Positions 25,496-40,388 of a stretch of DNA of 64,000 bases are shown piece by piece. The position numbers and the translations under genes are program-made. The stretch covers positions 868,001 to 932,000 of the forward strand of contig CADCXA010000059.1 in NCBI GenBank assembly GCA_902806565.1, written 5' to 3'. Numbering within the stretch: position 1 is the stretch's first letter; the number at the start of each line of letters is the position of its first letter. The notes below the pieces were generated by a model. It was given only the letters and a program-made list of their open reading frames with translations, was not told the DNA's origin and made no database searches. The stretch is from Hypoxylon rubiginosum (lineage: Eukaryota > Ascomycota > Sordariomycetes > Xylariales > Hypoxylaceae).

Positions 25496-28400
25496 TTTAT
25501 TTTTATTATACTTATTATTATCATTGTTTTTTATTTTTTTATTATTTACCTTTTTATTTATTATTAGTAATAAATTTAAAGTAATATTATAAAAAGATAA
25601 ATTAATTATATTAAATATTAATAAATTTAATAAAATGTTTAAGTTATAATAAATAATAAAATCTTTTTAACTAGGTTTAAAAATTTTAATTTAATAAAAA
25701 AAAAGTAAAAAAAAACTATATAATATTAAAATAAAGGTTTTACACTTTTAGTTATATAATATTAAAATAAAAACTATATGTTTTTAGTTTTTAATTTTTA
25801 TTAATATCTTATATTATTATTTATTTTTTTTTAATAGTAATTTACGTTGTAATTTTCTTTTAATTTTTATTAACATTTTATATTATTATTTGCTTTTTTT
25901 TTTTATTAATATTTTATACTATTATTTTTATTTAATTTTTATTAATATTTTACACTTATTATTTTTATTTTTATTTTTTATATTATAATAACTTTTATAT
26001 TTTATATTAAAATTAAATAAATATTTTAAAATTATAATTATTTTTTTATATATAATATAAACTAAATAATATTATATGTTATTTTTAATAAAAACCTTAA
26101 TATTAAAAAAAGTTTTATAAATTATATAAATGTTTTTAATTATATTTATTATAACGTTTATATTAATAAAAATCTTATTATTAAGTAACTTAAAAAACTA
26201 TAAAAAATATAATATTTTAAGTTTTATATTATAAATATACTTCCTTTTAATAATTTTATACTATTAATTTAATATATTAATAATTTTTTTATTTAATAAA
26301 TAAATTTAATAAATTTTAACATATTTATAAAAATTAACTATATAAATTAATATTTAAATAACATTATTTTAATTAATAATCTATTAAGTTATTAATATTT
26401 TAATTTAAAAAAAATAATATTTTTTAGTTATTAAATTATTTAATAACTTAATTTTTAATAATATTTTATAAGTAATATTAAAATTATATACTATTTATAT
26501 AAATCTATTAATTTACTATATTTAAAATATAGTAATTAATATAATTAATAATAATATAATAGAAACTTATAATATTAAAACTAATAAAATTTAAAGTATA
26601 AAATATTTAAAAAAGTGTTATTATAATATTTACGTTAATTATTTTATTTTTATAGTTTAATTTAAATTTAAATATTTATTATTACTAATAATAATAAGTT
26701 TTTTAAAATTATAACTTATAAAATAAAATAAGATAAAATATAATAAAAAAACATATTTAATTTTATAAAATTAATAAAATTAAATAAACCATTTAATTAT
26801 AAGGTAATAAAAAATATTATAAGTTTAAAAATTAAAATAAATATTAGTTATATTAATATAAAAGTAAAAAAAAATAAAAAGAAAAATAAAAAAAAGGCTT
26901 AAAAAAAAAATTTATAATAAGAAATAAAAAAAACATATTATATTTAAATATATAAAACTTTATTTAAACATTAAATAATTAATAAATATAATATAATATA
27001 AATAAAATAAAATAAATTTAATTAAATAAATCTATTAATTTTTTATAAGGTAATTTAAATAAAGATTTATTATATAAAATTATAATTAATATTTTTAAGT
27101 ATTTAAAATAATTAGTAAATAAAAAATATTTAGGTATAAATTATATTTCTATTTATTATATAAACTTTAAATTTATTATATCTTGAAATTTTATTATAAA
27201 AATTAAAAAGGTATAAGAAAAAAAAGAAAAAGATAAATATAAAAAAAAAATAAAAATAAAATATAATAAAAATATAGTTTTATATTAATTTATTTTTCTT
27301 TTAATTTTAAATATTTATTTATTTACTTAAATATATAACTTTATTAAAAAACACTGTAATTACCTAGTTTTAAAAAACAGTTTTAAAGATATATATAATA
27401 TATTTAAAATAGAAAAATAAAAAATATTTTTCTTAAAATCTAAAGTTTAAAGCTTTTTATATATTTAAATATTATTTATTTTTTTATATTAATTATATTT
27501 ATATTATATAAAAATATTTTTATTTTTTAATGGTATATTAATTTTAAAAGGTAAAAAAAGCTTAAAAATAATATTTAAATTTAAAAGATACTTATTTTTT
27601 TTATAATGTAACTTAAAAATACCTAAATATCGTATTATAAGATTTTAATTATATAAATAGAAATATTTAAATTTTTAATTAAATAATTTAAATATTTTTT
27701 ATTTATTTATTTTTTAATAACTTTAAAAAAATATTAATAATTTTATAAATATTATTTTATATTTTATAATTAATTATTATAATAAATTATTTTATTATTA
27801 CTTATTATAGTAAGTATTTTTAATTTTAATAATAAGTTTAAAATTATTTACTTTTATTTTATTTTTTTAAAATAAAGAATAAATATAATTATTTAAAACA
27901 ATTAGTTTTTATTATTTTAATTATTTTAATACCTTTTTAATTTTTATAACTTATATTTTTAATAATAAAAATATACGTTATAATTTTATTTATTATATTT
28001 ATTATATTATAATAAAAAATATATAAAATAATAATAAGGAATAAATAAGTAATATTAATATACCTTATTTTTTGTTTTTTTTTAATTTAGTTAATTATAT
28101 TTTAAGTTTAATTAATAATATTTTATATAAAAACAAATATTAGCTTTAAGTTTTTTAATATATAAATAATATAAAAATTAATATAATTAATAAAACTTTA
28201 AATTATATTATTTTTATTTATATTATTTTTAATTTTAGTATTTTTAACTTTAATTATTATAATAAACTACTATATTTAATTATATTTTTATTTAAATATT
28301 AAAACTTTTTTAAAATAATATTTAAGTTTTAAAAACAATTATAATTTTTTTTAATTAATAATAATAAAGTTTTAAATATATTATTAATTTAATATACTTA

Positions 28401-29959
28401 AAATATTTAAATAATATTATATAATTATCCTTTTTATTATTAAGATCCATTTATATAATAAATTTCTTTTAATAAAAACAATTTAATTATTTATATAAAT
28501 ATATTAATAAACTGTAAAATAATTATTATTTATAATAAAATTTATTATATTATAAATATTATTTAAAGTATAAAATAAATTTATATTATCTTGTAAATTA
28601 TTAATTAATAATTTAATATAAACTATATAAAAATTTATTAAAAAAAGCTTTTAAAAAATAAAAATAATAACGTAATTAATAATTTTTTTAATTTTATTTA
28701 TATTTAAAAAAACCTATATTATATTATTAATTATAATTATTTTATTTTTTTTTAACCATTTTTTAATAATCCTATTATATATAATTTATTTTATTATTTT
28801 TTTTATGGTAATAATAAAAGTTTTAATATTATTTTTAAACTTTATTATTTATTTTATAAAAAACCATGTTTTTTATTTTTTAAAATTTTTTTATAATTTA
28901 TATTTACTTATTTTACATGGTTTGTTTTTAATTTAAAAAATATACTAATTATAAAATAAAAAAATAAAAAAATACATTTCTATGTTACTTAAACTATTTT
29001 AAATATAGGTTATTATATTTATATTAATAAATTATTTTTTAAAAAATATTATAAAAAGTAAAAAACTAATTTAAATACAGGCTTTATTAAATGTTTTTAT
29101 ATTAAAAAAAACTAAACTAGAAGTATTTATAATTTTATTAAATTAAAAAACATTGTTAAATTATTATATAGTTTTAATATTAATTTAAATATCACTTTTT
29201 ATATTAATTTTAATATAAATATATTAAATATTACTTTATTAATTTTATTTATTATTAATTTATTATTAACTATTATAATAACAATTAATATAATAATAAT
29301 AACTTTAATATATATAAAAATAACTGTTTAAAAAAACGTTTTTAATTAATATTAAATAAAAATAAAAATAATATTAAAATTAAACTTTTATTTTATTATA
29401 AGTAATTAATCTTTTTATTAAATAATAATATAAAGTTATTTATATTTATATTTTAAACTTATAATATAAGTTACTACATTTTTTTATTATAATATTAATT
29501 AAACTTTTTTTTAATAACTAATTTTAAATTTATATTATTTATATTTTATTTAATTAATAATATAAAAAGTAGTAATTTTAATATTATAATTTATAATAAT
29601 AATAATGTTTTAATTATAATTATATTAAAACCAATTAAACATTTTAATAAAAGTTTAATTTAATTATTAAAAAAACTTTTTATTAGAAATAATAATTAAA
29701 TAATTTTAATTAGGTTTTTTTTTTTTTTTTTTTAATATAAATTACATTTTAAATTAATTTAACTATAAGTTTAAAACTAAGTAATATTAAATAAACTTAT
29801 TTTTATTTTCTTTGTTTTATATAATATTATATAATTATTTTTTTATTTATTAATATAAGTTTTTATAATAAAAGCTTCTTAATTTTTTTTAAAATATATT
29901 AATACTTGATTTTTTTTTTTTTTTTTTAATAGTGCGGATTTATATTATTTATAACTCAA

Positions 29960-30001
29960 AGCTTAATTATAGCTTAATTATAATTTAATTATAATTTAAT
30001 A
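29960..30001 (-). repeat. Short 11-bp array retaining AGCTTAATTAT
   Basis: Two exact AGCTTAATTAT units are followed by AATTTAATTAT and a partial AATTTAATA. On the minus strand the rotation is AAGCTATAATT. It is the only array in which the GC pair of the core AAGCTA is still intact. Confidence 0.6.
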
Positions 30002-33000
30002 ACGATTTTATAATAATTTAATATTAATATTAAAACAAGTTATATTTATATTATAAATAATATATAAACCTAATAAAAAATCGTATATTATTAATTTCTT
30101 AATTTATATATATATAATTTTAAATCCTGATAATATTTATTTATTAACTAAGTAATTTAACTATATAAATATAAATAAAATAAAAAGTTTTTATTAATAT
30201 TAATATTATAACTAGTAAATAAATTTTTTTTTTAATTATTATAATAATGTTTTTTCTAAGTAATTATAAAATAATATAATTAAAGTTATATTTAAATTTA
30301 TTTAAATATAAGTATTTTAATATTTTATATATTTAATATATTAAATGTTAAATTATAATTTTATAGGTAATATATTTAATTAAATACGTTATATTCTTAG
30401 TTTTAAAAATAATAATAGTATATATATTTTATAGGTTTTTATATAATATTAACTTTTTTTTTATATTTTACGATTTATATATATTATATTATATATTTTT
30501 TTATATATTATTTATATATAAAAAATAAGTTTAAAAGAGATTTATATAAAATATAAAAAATAAATAAAAAATAATTAAAATATATTTAATTAAATAAAAC
30601 TTTATATTTTAATTAAATAATTAATAAATACTTTTTTTATATTAATTATTTTTATTTTTATATCTTAATTTAGTTTTTTATTAAACTTATTTTATTATAA
30701 ACCTTATAAATTTTAGCTTATTTTAACTTTTATAATATAAACATTTAAGTATTTTAAATATATTTTATAAATAAATAAATTAATTTTATATTAAAAATTT
30801 AACTTTTATTTTAATTAACTAAAAGTATTTATTAGTAAAATATAAATATAAGTTTTATATATTATTATAAAAATACAATGATTTTAAAACTTTTAAAATT
30901 TTATTATATTAATTATTTTATTTTAATAATTTATATTAATATTTAGTTTAACTATATATTTTTATATATTATTTTTAAAAGAATATTAATAATATATTTT
31001 TTATTTATTAATATATTACGGTAAAAACAGTTTATTATATTAAAGTAATTTATTTTAATTATAAGTTTAAAATTAAAAATATAAAAAATTTAATTTATTT
31101 ATTTTAAAAAGAATAAAAAGATTAAAATAACACCGTAAAATTTTTTTACAAATTATATAATTATAGTTATAAAAAATATATATGGATTTTTTTTAATTAT
31201 ATATGTTTTATTTATAAGAACTTTTACTTTAAAAAACTTTTTTTATTATTATATAAAATTTAGTAAAAATTGTTTATTTATTATAATAGATTTTACGTAT
31301 TTAAATATATAAATATTAAACTTTTAAAGCTTTTTAATAATATTATAAATAATAATAAAATAAAAGGGTAAATTAAATAATAAGATTAAGTGATAAAATT
31401 AAGTGATAAAAAAAATATAAGTGAAAAACGTGAATTTTAAACCAAGGTAATAATTTTTATAATATAAGTTTAATTTAAAAAAAATAAACTATTAAAATAA
31501 ACAATTTAATTGTTATTTTTTTTATTTTTTTATAATTTATTTTAAAACTTATATTTATTATTTTTATTATAATAAATAGTTTAAAATATTTTAATTATTT
31601 TATTATTTTTTATATTACTGTTAAATAATTTAAAAAATACTATTTAATTTATTTTATATATATTGGTTTTTAAAGGAATTTACTGAATTTAATTTTTTTA
31701 ATATCGTAAAAATATTTTTATATTACTTGTAAATATTATTATTATAAATGTAAAAATTTATTTCTTTTTAAATATAGTTAGTATATTTATTTTTATATTA
31801 TTTTTTAAAATTAATACACTTAAAAAATAGTTATATAATAAAAATAAAAAAGTTTAAGTTTATTATTTTTTTTTATTATATTATAATATTATTTATTATA
31901 TTTTTAATATAGGATAATGTTATAATTTTTTTTATTTATAATAAATAAGCTTTAAAAATAATAAAAGTTATAAAATAACTGGTATATTTAATAATTAAAA
32001 AAGTAACTATAAGTTATTTTAATATAAATTTAATATATTTATTTAAAATATTTTAATAGGGTATTTTATATTTTTAAAATTAAGTTAATTACTTTTTAAA
32101 ATATATTTTTTTAGTTAAAGTTTATCTTTTATTTATAGTATATATTTTAATTTTTTCTATAAAATTTATATATATAAATAATATAATAACATTTTTTATT
32201 TAATAATAAATATAACTATAAAATTAAAAATATAAAAACTTATAATAGTTTAAGTTATATTAAACTTAATTTTATAATTATTAAATTTTAAATATTTTTA
32301 ATTTAACTAAATAAAAAACCGGCTTATTAATACGTTTTTTAATAACTATTTTTATTAAAAAAGTAGGTACTTATTTTTTTATTTTAATAGTTAAAATAAT
32401 ATTATATTAAAAAGAAAAATAATATATTAAATTAGTTTAATTTATTATAAAACATATAAAATAAACCTAAGTAAAATAATAATAATAAAAAATTATAATT
32501 ATAATTATTTATAATATATATTAATTTCTATTTAAATTCTTTTTTTTTTAATATATAAATAGGTACCTAATTTAATAATAATATAAACACGCGTTAGATA
32601 TTTTTTTTTTATTTTTTTATAAATTAATTACACTTTTTTAAATCTTATAATATTATATTATATTTACCACTTTTTATATAATATTAACTATAAATTAATT
32701 AATATATATTAAATTAAATAAAAAAATTATAAGTTTTATTAAAATAATATCTAATAATAAAAAAAATATTAATAAAAAATAAAAACCTTAAATTTTATTT
32801 ATTTTAATAATAACTTAAAATTAATTATATAATATTTATTATTTAATATTTCCCACATTTTTAAAAGCATTTCCTGGTAATTTAAAATAAAAGCTAGTTA
32901 AGTGGCTAGATTATTTTATATGTAAACGTTTAACGTTTTTTTTTATAAAAAATATTAATTATATTAAAATAAAGAAACATTTCTTATAAATTATATTAAA

Positions 33001-36000
33001 ATATATATATAATAAAATAATAAGATTATTTAATAACTTATTATAATATAATAAAAAGAATTAATAAAATAGATTATTTATTAAATTTTAATTTTTAGTT
33101 ATTTTTTTAAATAATTTAAAAAAATATATAATATTATTATAATTTATTTTAGATTTTAAGTTATATTATATTTAATTAAAATATTATATTACTTTTATTT
33201 ATAAGGGAAAAAATACAGTATTAAATATAGGATTAATTATATATTTAATTTAATTTTTAAATAAAAATAACTATTTATAATTACAGTTATTAATTTATAG
33301 TTTTATAATTATAAGATTTAGTTTAATTTAGTTTTTTAATGTTTATAATATTAATTAATAAGAAGTAAAATAACTTTATAAAAACTTAATAATATATATA
33401 TTTAAAAATATAACATTTTTTATTATATTATAAAATAATTAAACTTTTAAATTTATAATTTAATAATTATTAATTCTGTTTAAATTTTTATAAAAAAAGA
33501 TATAAAGTAATAAAATAATATTAAAATTAAAATTAAAATATAAATATTTTTTTAAATTATTTTACTTTAAGTTATAATTTTATTTTAACTAAAAATCTGT
33601 TATTATTATATATTTTTTCATTTTTTAAGTTATATAATCCATTAAAAAAAACATTTATTAGTTTTTTTTAAATATATAAATAAATATTAAAAGTAACTAT
33701 ATAAAACCTTAATTAAATAAACTAAATTATAAAAAAATAATTATTATTTTAATTTAAAAAAGTAATTAATAAATAAAAAAATTTATAAGTCATAGTAATT
33801 ATAAAAATAATATTTTTTTAACTATTTAATTTATATAAAAATATAATTTTAAAATTTTAAAATATAAAATTATTTTATATTATTATAATATATTAGTTTT
33901 TTTTAAAATATATTAACTTTTTATAGCTTGTTTTATTTTTTTATATTTCGTTGTTTTTTAAGTGAAAAATACTTTTTAAAAACTTTTTAAATTGCTTTAA
34001 AAATTTAAAATAAGTTATTATTATATTCTAAGTTAACTTTTTTAAATCTAATAAAGTTTTTAAATTTAATTGATTTTACGGTAACGGATTTTCTATTATT
34101 TTTATATTATTATCTATATTTATTGTTTCACTTATTTTTTTATTTTATTTTATTTTAATTATAGTTAAATATAAAAAATATAATATAATTATAATATTTA
34201 ATATATCTTTTTTTTTTTCTTAGTTTATAAAAACATATTAAAAATATATATACGTAGTTTTTTATATTATTCTTATTTTAATAATAAAAAAAAATTAATA
34301 AAATAAATAATAAAATATTTACCATGGTTTTTATTTTAATTTCATTAAAATATATAAAACCACGTTTTAGTATTATTTAACGTAATATTAAATATAATAA
34401 TAATAAATAATAAAATATATTTTTTTTTTTATAAATACTAGTTAAGTTTCTAAGTAATATTAAAATAAATAATATACCTTATAATAATTTAATTTTAAGT
34501 GATAATTAAAAGTTAAAAAATATTAATATTTAAACTTTTATATTTAACTACTAAAAATAAAAAGTTAAATATAATATAAACTTTAATTAACTTATTTATA
34601 TATTTAAAATATTAAAATACTTTAAATTATATAAATAAATTATTTTATAATATATTAAATTTTAAGTAAGAAAATTTCACGTTTATTAAAAGTTTTAATA
34701 AAATAATTTTATAGTAAATAAACTTATTATTAAAATATTTAAAATAAGAACTTATAAACTTTTTTATTATATTAAATAAATAATAATTAAAAGTTTTTTT
34801 TATTTTTATTTTTATAAGTATAACGTTAAGTTAAAACTTTTACAGCATTTTTATAAATATTAATTTTATTATATAACTTTTATTTAATTTGTTTATTTTA
34901 TAAAACTATTATTTTTATATTTATAGTTTTATATTTTTATATTTTTTATTTATATTTACGTTTTTTATTTTAATTAATAATAACTAAATAAATTTAAATT
35001 ATTTTAATATTAATAAAAAATACTTAATATAATATTTAATTTTATTAATAATTAAAATAACATTAATTAAAACGTTATAAAATTTATTATTAAAAAAAAT
35101 ATTATTAAATTTAAAATAATAAATATAAAATTTTAAGTTAATAATTAAAGTTATATATTTTTTAACTTTTATTTATATTATAATAAATTTAATAGATTTT
35201 TAAAACTTGTTAATTTTATTTATTTTATAGATAAAAAAAAAAGCTAAGGTGTAAATTAAAAATATAAGTGTTTTATAAATAAAATTTACAAGTAATATAT
35301 TAAAAGTTTTATAATTATTTAAAGTTTTTTTAAGTTTTTTAAATAAAAAAAGTTTAAAATTTATTAATAAAATATTATTTATAAAAATAATATAATTAAT
35401 ATTAAAACTTTTAATTAATATTAACTAGTTATATAAATTTTTTTAGTTTAAATTAAAACAAGTAATTTATATAAAAATGGTTTTTTAAATTAACTTAAAA
35501 AAAAATATATTATTAAAAATAAAGTTTTATAAAAATAAAAAAAAAAAGTTATTAAAAAAAATCAAAATTAGTTATTATTAAATAGTTTAAATAAAAATAT
35601 ATTAATATAAAATAAATAATTTATAATAATTAAATTATTTATATTTTAATTAATAACTTTGTTTTTTAAAGTTTAAATATAAAAGTTTCATAGTTAAAAA
35701 TATTGTTTTTAATAATAAGTTACGTTAATTTAAACTTAGTTAATTTAGATTTTTTTATAAAAAATAATTTAATTTTATTAATTAAGTTAAGTTATTTTTT
35801 TAAAAATAAATATATTTTAAATAATAAGAAAACTAGGATTTAAAGATTTATTATAAAAATAATAAAAGATATTTTATAATTATTATTAGATTAAAATATA
35901 TATTTAAATTTATATAAACTTATATATTAAAAAAAATAAGATCTTGGTTTAAATAATTAAAAAAAAAAATAATAAAAAAGAAAAAACTTTGTTTTTTAAT

Positions 36001-37001
36001 AATAAATAAAGTTATTATAATATATTTAATAATATTTTTAAAAGGTTAAAATAAGATATTATTTATTATATATAAATAATATATTATAAATAATATAATA
36101 AAATGTTATTAATAATATCACGGATTTTATTGTTATTAAATAAAAATTTAATATTTTAAAAGGTTTTTTAAAGGATATTTCTTATATTATTAAATTAATT
36201 AAGTAGTAAAAATCTAGTAAAAATAAAATAAAATAACTAATTAAATATATAATAATAATAAAAAATAAAATAAAATATAATAATATTATTTATAATATTA
36301 AATAATAAGGTTTAAAATAAAGTTAAATAAATTAATTTAATTGGTGGTTATATAAATTATATAAAATTAATAAAAAACAAATAATAAGTTTTAGTTTTTT
36401 TTTAAATTATATTATTAATTAACAGTTATAAATCTTTAAATAATTATAAAAATTATATAAGTTATAAAACGTAATTTAAAATATAATTATTTTTAGTTTT
36501 TATAAAGTTTTTAATATTTAAATATTTATATAAATAAAATTTAAATAATAAAATATTATTAATTTATTAATAATTTAATATAAAATATTAATTTATATTT
36601 AAATATATTTATTTTTTTAAAATATGTTATTTTTTAAAATTTTAACTAAATGAATTTATATTTTTCTTTATTATTAAAAAATTAATAATTAACTATGTTA
36701 TTTTAACTTTTATATATTAAAATAAGAAAATAATGTTATTTTTTTATAGGTATTTTATTTTTCACGCTATTTTATTTAAAAAGTTATATACTTAGCTTTT
36801 ATATTTTATAAAAATTTTAATAAAAAAACAAATATATTTTAATTTAATATTATTTTTATTTTTATTAGATTTAATTTTAACTTATTATAAATAACTTTTT
36901 TTATTATTTTTATTATTATTATTATAGTTATATTATTAATTTCTTAAAGTAATTTAAAATAATATTTAATTAAAAAAGTAAAAATAATAATTTTTATTAA
37001 T

Positions 37002-37060
37002 TTTAATAATAGTTTAATAATAATTTAATAACAGTTTAATAATAACTTAATAATAATTTA
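37002..37060 (-). repeat. 11-bp tandem array (TTTAATAATAG type)
   Basis: Five units in register: TTTAATAATAG, TTTAATAATAA, TTTAATAACAG, TTTAATAATAA, CTTAATAATAA, then TTTA. The variable bases are G/A and C/T at adjacent positions, consistent with decay of GCTTAATAATA (minus-strand rotation AAGCTATTATT). A forward-oriented relative (AAGTTATTACT, AAGTTATTATT) lies near 37415-37436. Confidence 0.6.
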
Positions 37061-39620
37061 TATTTAATAATTAAAAAATTAAATTTATAAATCTTATAAT
37101 TATTTTTTTATAAAAAATTTAATAATTTAATAATTTAATAAATAAACTATTTATTTATAATTTTATAATTATATTATATATATTTTTAATATTAAAAATA
37201 TATTTAAAATTAATATTATAATTTTTATTAAACTAGATTAATATTAAAGTAATGTTATTAATAAAATAAATATATTAGCTTTTTTTAATATATATAATAA
37301 TACTTATTATTTTTTAAAAGAAATATTAATATAATAATTAAATTTAATAGTTATTTTAATTATTTAAAACTTTTATTTATAATATAGGTATTTTTATAAT
37401 ATATTAACTTTATTAAGTTATTACTAAGTTATTATTTAATAACAGTTTAATTTTAAGTTTAATATAATTAATAAAAATAAGTTTTATTTTAAATTAAAAT
37501 ATTATTAAATAAGTTCCTATAAATTAATCTTTATTTAATTATTATTTAATTATAATTAATATATTATTTAAAGTAAAAAAAACATATTAAAAAAAATCGT
37601 GAGTTTTTAAATATAACTATAAATTAAAATACTAATAAATATTTTAAAAATATAACAATAAGTAAAATATTAAATATTATAAAGTTTTTTAATCCTTAAG
37701 TTTTAATTTTTAAGTTTAATAATAATATATAAATAAATATATTATTTATTTAATATTTAATATTTAATAAATTATAAAATATATAATTAAAATTACGTTT
37801 AGATTTAATATTATATATAGAATTATTTTTAAAAAAAAAGAAAATATTTATATATTATATATTTTTAATAGATTTTTAATTAATAATTTTAATATTAAAA
37901 ACATTAATATATTTTCTATATTAAAATAAATATATAATAAATATTAAACTGTAATTTAATAATAATTTAATAATAATTAATATTATTTAATAAACTTATT
38001 TTATACGGTTTTTATTTAGCTTTAAAAAGTTATTATTAAAAACTTATAAATTATTATTTTAAAAACTAATAAATAAAATATTAATTAAATAATATAATAT
38101 TATATATAAATTTATATTTATTAAAATTTAATATAATATATAATTTTTTTATAAACTTAAATAAAATATAATTAATTTATTATTAAACTTTTATTTAATT
38201 ATTATTTAATATAATTAATTAATATTAAATATTTATATAATTATAATTTATAAAATACTTTGATTTTTAAAATTAATTAAATTATAAATTAATATAAAAT
38301 TAAAATATAAATTAATTTTTATTAATAATTTTATATTAAATAATTAATTAATTAAACTTATAAATAAAATTTTTATAAAATAATAAAAATAAAACTTTTA
38401 TTATAAAATAAGTTTAATATATTTAAAATATATAATATTTTATATATATTTAAAAAGTTATAAACTTATTATTTAAATATTTAAAAAACGGTGTTTATTA
38501 TTTTATTTAAAAGAAAATAAAATAAAGGTTAATAAAAAAAAAAAAGAAAAAAAAGGTAAAAAAAACTTACTAGTGTTTATTTAAATATTAAAATTTTAAA
38601 TTTAAATTTAATTAATATTAAATAACTGTTTAATTATAATTAACTAATATATTAATTTTATTAATTTAATATATAACTTAAGATTAATTTAAATAATAAT
38701 TAATAATAAATTTTATTAATTTAAATTAATTAACTTTTTATTTTTATTTTTTATTTATTCGTTACTTTAAAAATTATTATTATTTTTACGTACGGATCTA
38801 AGTAATATTAATTTATTTTATAATTATAATTATATATTTATAAAAAGTTAAAATAAATTTAATTTGTTTATTTATTAATTAATTAAATATATAAAGGTTT
38901 TTAAAAAATTTAATAATAAAAATAAAAATAATAAACTTAAAAATTAATTAAAATATAATAATAATAATTAATTTCTTTCTAGCTTATTATTTTTATTATT
39001 TTTATTAAAACTTAAAAATAATAATAAAATTAATAAAATTAAGATTTATATTAATAAAAATAAAAATAACAAGTTTAATAATAACTTTTAAATTAATATA
39101 AACGGTAATATATTTATTAAAAATATAAATAATAAGTTAATTATTATTTAATAACTATTAAATAATAATTTAATAATAATTTATTTATATTTAATAATTA
39201 TTATTAAGTTATTAAAAAAAAAAAAAAGATTATATTTTTATTATTTAATTAATAGTAAGTTACTAAAAACCAGGTTATAAATATAAATATTATTATTTTT
39301 AATTTAAATATAAAATATATTTTATAAAAATAAAAATAAATAAAAAGTTTATAAATACTTTATATAAATTTAATTTTATATTTATATTTTTTTAAACTAA
39401 TAATTAATTTTAAATAATTTTTAAATTTATTTTTATAAGTTTTAATATTAATATATATTTATATTAAAAGTATTTATAAATTTAAAAATTATAAAATATA
39501 TTAAAATATTTAATTTTATATTACTTTTATTTATTAAATAATTTAATATATTTATTAATTAATATAACTATGTTATGATTTTTTATTTATAATTTAGTAT
39601 ATTTAATTTTTCAATTTTAG

Positions 39621-40016
39621 CTAAGATATATAAATGGTCCACCTTATGGTGCCTTAGGTAAGCAAGTTTATCATCGAGGACACACCACCACGATGAGTCA
39701 GCAGACACTTCCGTGACGCATGTTCGATTTTGCAAAGCCACCGTCTCCGGGCTTCCAGCGGCGGCATAAGAACTTTTAGTTCATAGCACTAATAACTTAT
39801 CTCAGGTAGGCTCAGACTAGATAGAATCCGTGGAACGTAGGTGGCTGCGCCACTTAGCCGTGACTGATTATTGGGCTATTCCAAGACGCCATGATTAATA
39901 TTAACTGCCCGGCTTCAAGAGTCCAAGCTCTATCCGCGAGGCTCTGCTCTATAATATGCTACGAGCACATTTCTAGAGGAGCTCATACGATGGGGCCATT
40001 ATATGTCACGTTATAA
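39621..40016. other. Left part of island 2, no recognisable gene
   Basis: Normal base composition begins sharply near 39,620. All frames on both strands are broken by stops and no family motif is visible. A small perfect hairpin (GTGGC-TGC-GCCAC, 39841-39853) is present. This may be decayed transposon or gene sequence too short or too unique to attract RIP. Confidence 0.5.
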
Positions 40017-40388
40017 GCCGAGTTCTGCACACCAGTAGCTTGGTCTGGATTCATCAGCGCGTCTTGCATCATCGTCATTCACTTGCTCATAACGCTAACA
40101 ATTATGATCTTCTTCTTCCTGTATAATAAACGTTCCGTTCTCAGGTATTATTGGCAGGTAATTGCGCAAGTGTCACCGGTAGAAACGACACCAATACCGC
40201 GGGAAGCGGATCGCATTGTAAACAAAGAAGTCGAGAAGTGGGCCGAGTCTCAGTCACTTGAACTGAAACGTATCGCCATGCTTCAGGAGAACAAGTATGA
40301 GCGTATATCTAGGACCACTCGTAGGTTCACCTTAGGACTTCATATTCAACTAAGTATTAGAGATTTTAACGGCTATATTATATCATAG
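40017..40388 (+). pseudogene. Fragment of a membrane protein (unassigned)
   Basis: The frame is open from the codon after a TAA at 40014-40016 to a stop at 40386-40388. There is no ATG before 40104 (TTG at 40083 is not a likely start), which suggests an internal exon or a truncated gene. It encodes a strongly hydrophobic segment (FISASCIIVIHLLITLTIMI then FFFLY) followed by a charged, helical stretch (READRIVNKEVEKWAE). A final transmembrane helix followed by an acidic linker of this style occurs before nucleotide-binding domains in ABC-A-type transporters. No Walker motif follows, so that is only one possibility. Nothing upstream or downstream continues it convincingly. Confidence 0.3.

Larger units (their letters stand above)
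4990..39620. other. Large AT-rich isochore, RIP-decayed repeats
   Basis: About 34.6 kb with no open frame of about 60 codons or more on either strand. Lines of 60 bases contain from one to about a dozen G/C. CpA and TpG are scarce by eye and TpA is very common. Surviving GC clusters tend to be free of CpA/TpG, for example CCGG and GCCGCGGGC. This matches heavy RIP of nested transposable elements in an ascomycete. Individual elements cannot be translated. Distinct sub-features are fossil tandem arrays (listed separately), plain TTA/ATT microsatellites near 11238-11262 and 25466-25493, and A/G-rich tracts. It could be an isochore or part of a regional centromere; the sequence alone does not decide. 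Confidence 0.85.

Noticed and set aside
4990..39620. Mitochondrial DNA as the source of the AT-rich sequence
   Set aside because: It is continuous with intron-bearing nuclear genes on both sides, and it shows no rRNA, tRNA or respiratory-chain reading frames.
39901..39950. tRNA-Lys-like fragment on the minus strand (ATAGAGC then GGACTCTTGA)
   Set aside because: The anticodon stem does not pair, there is no T-arm, and no acceptor stem can be built.
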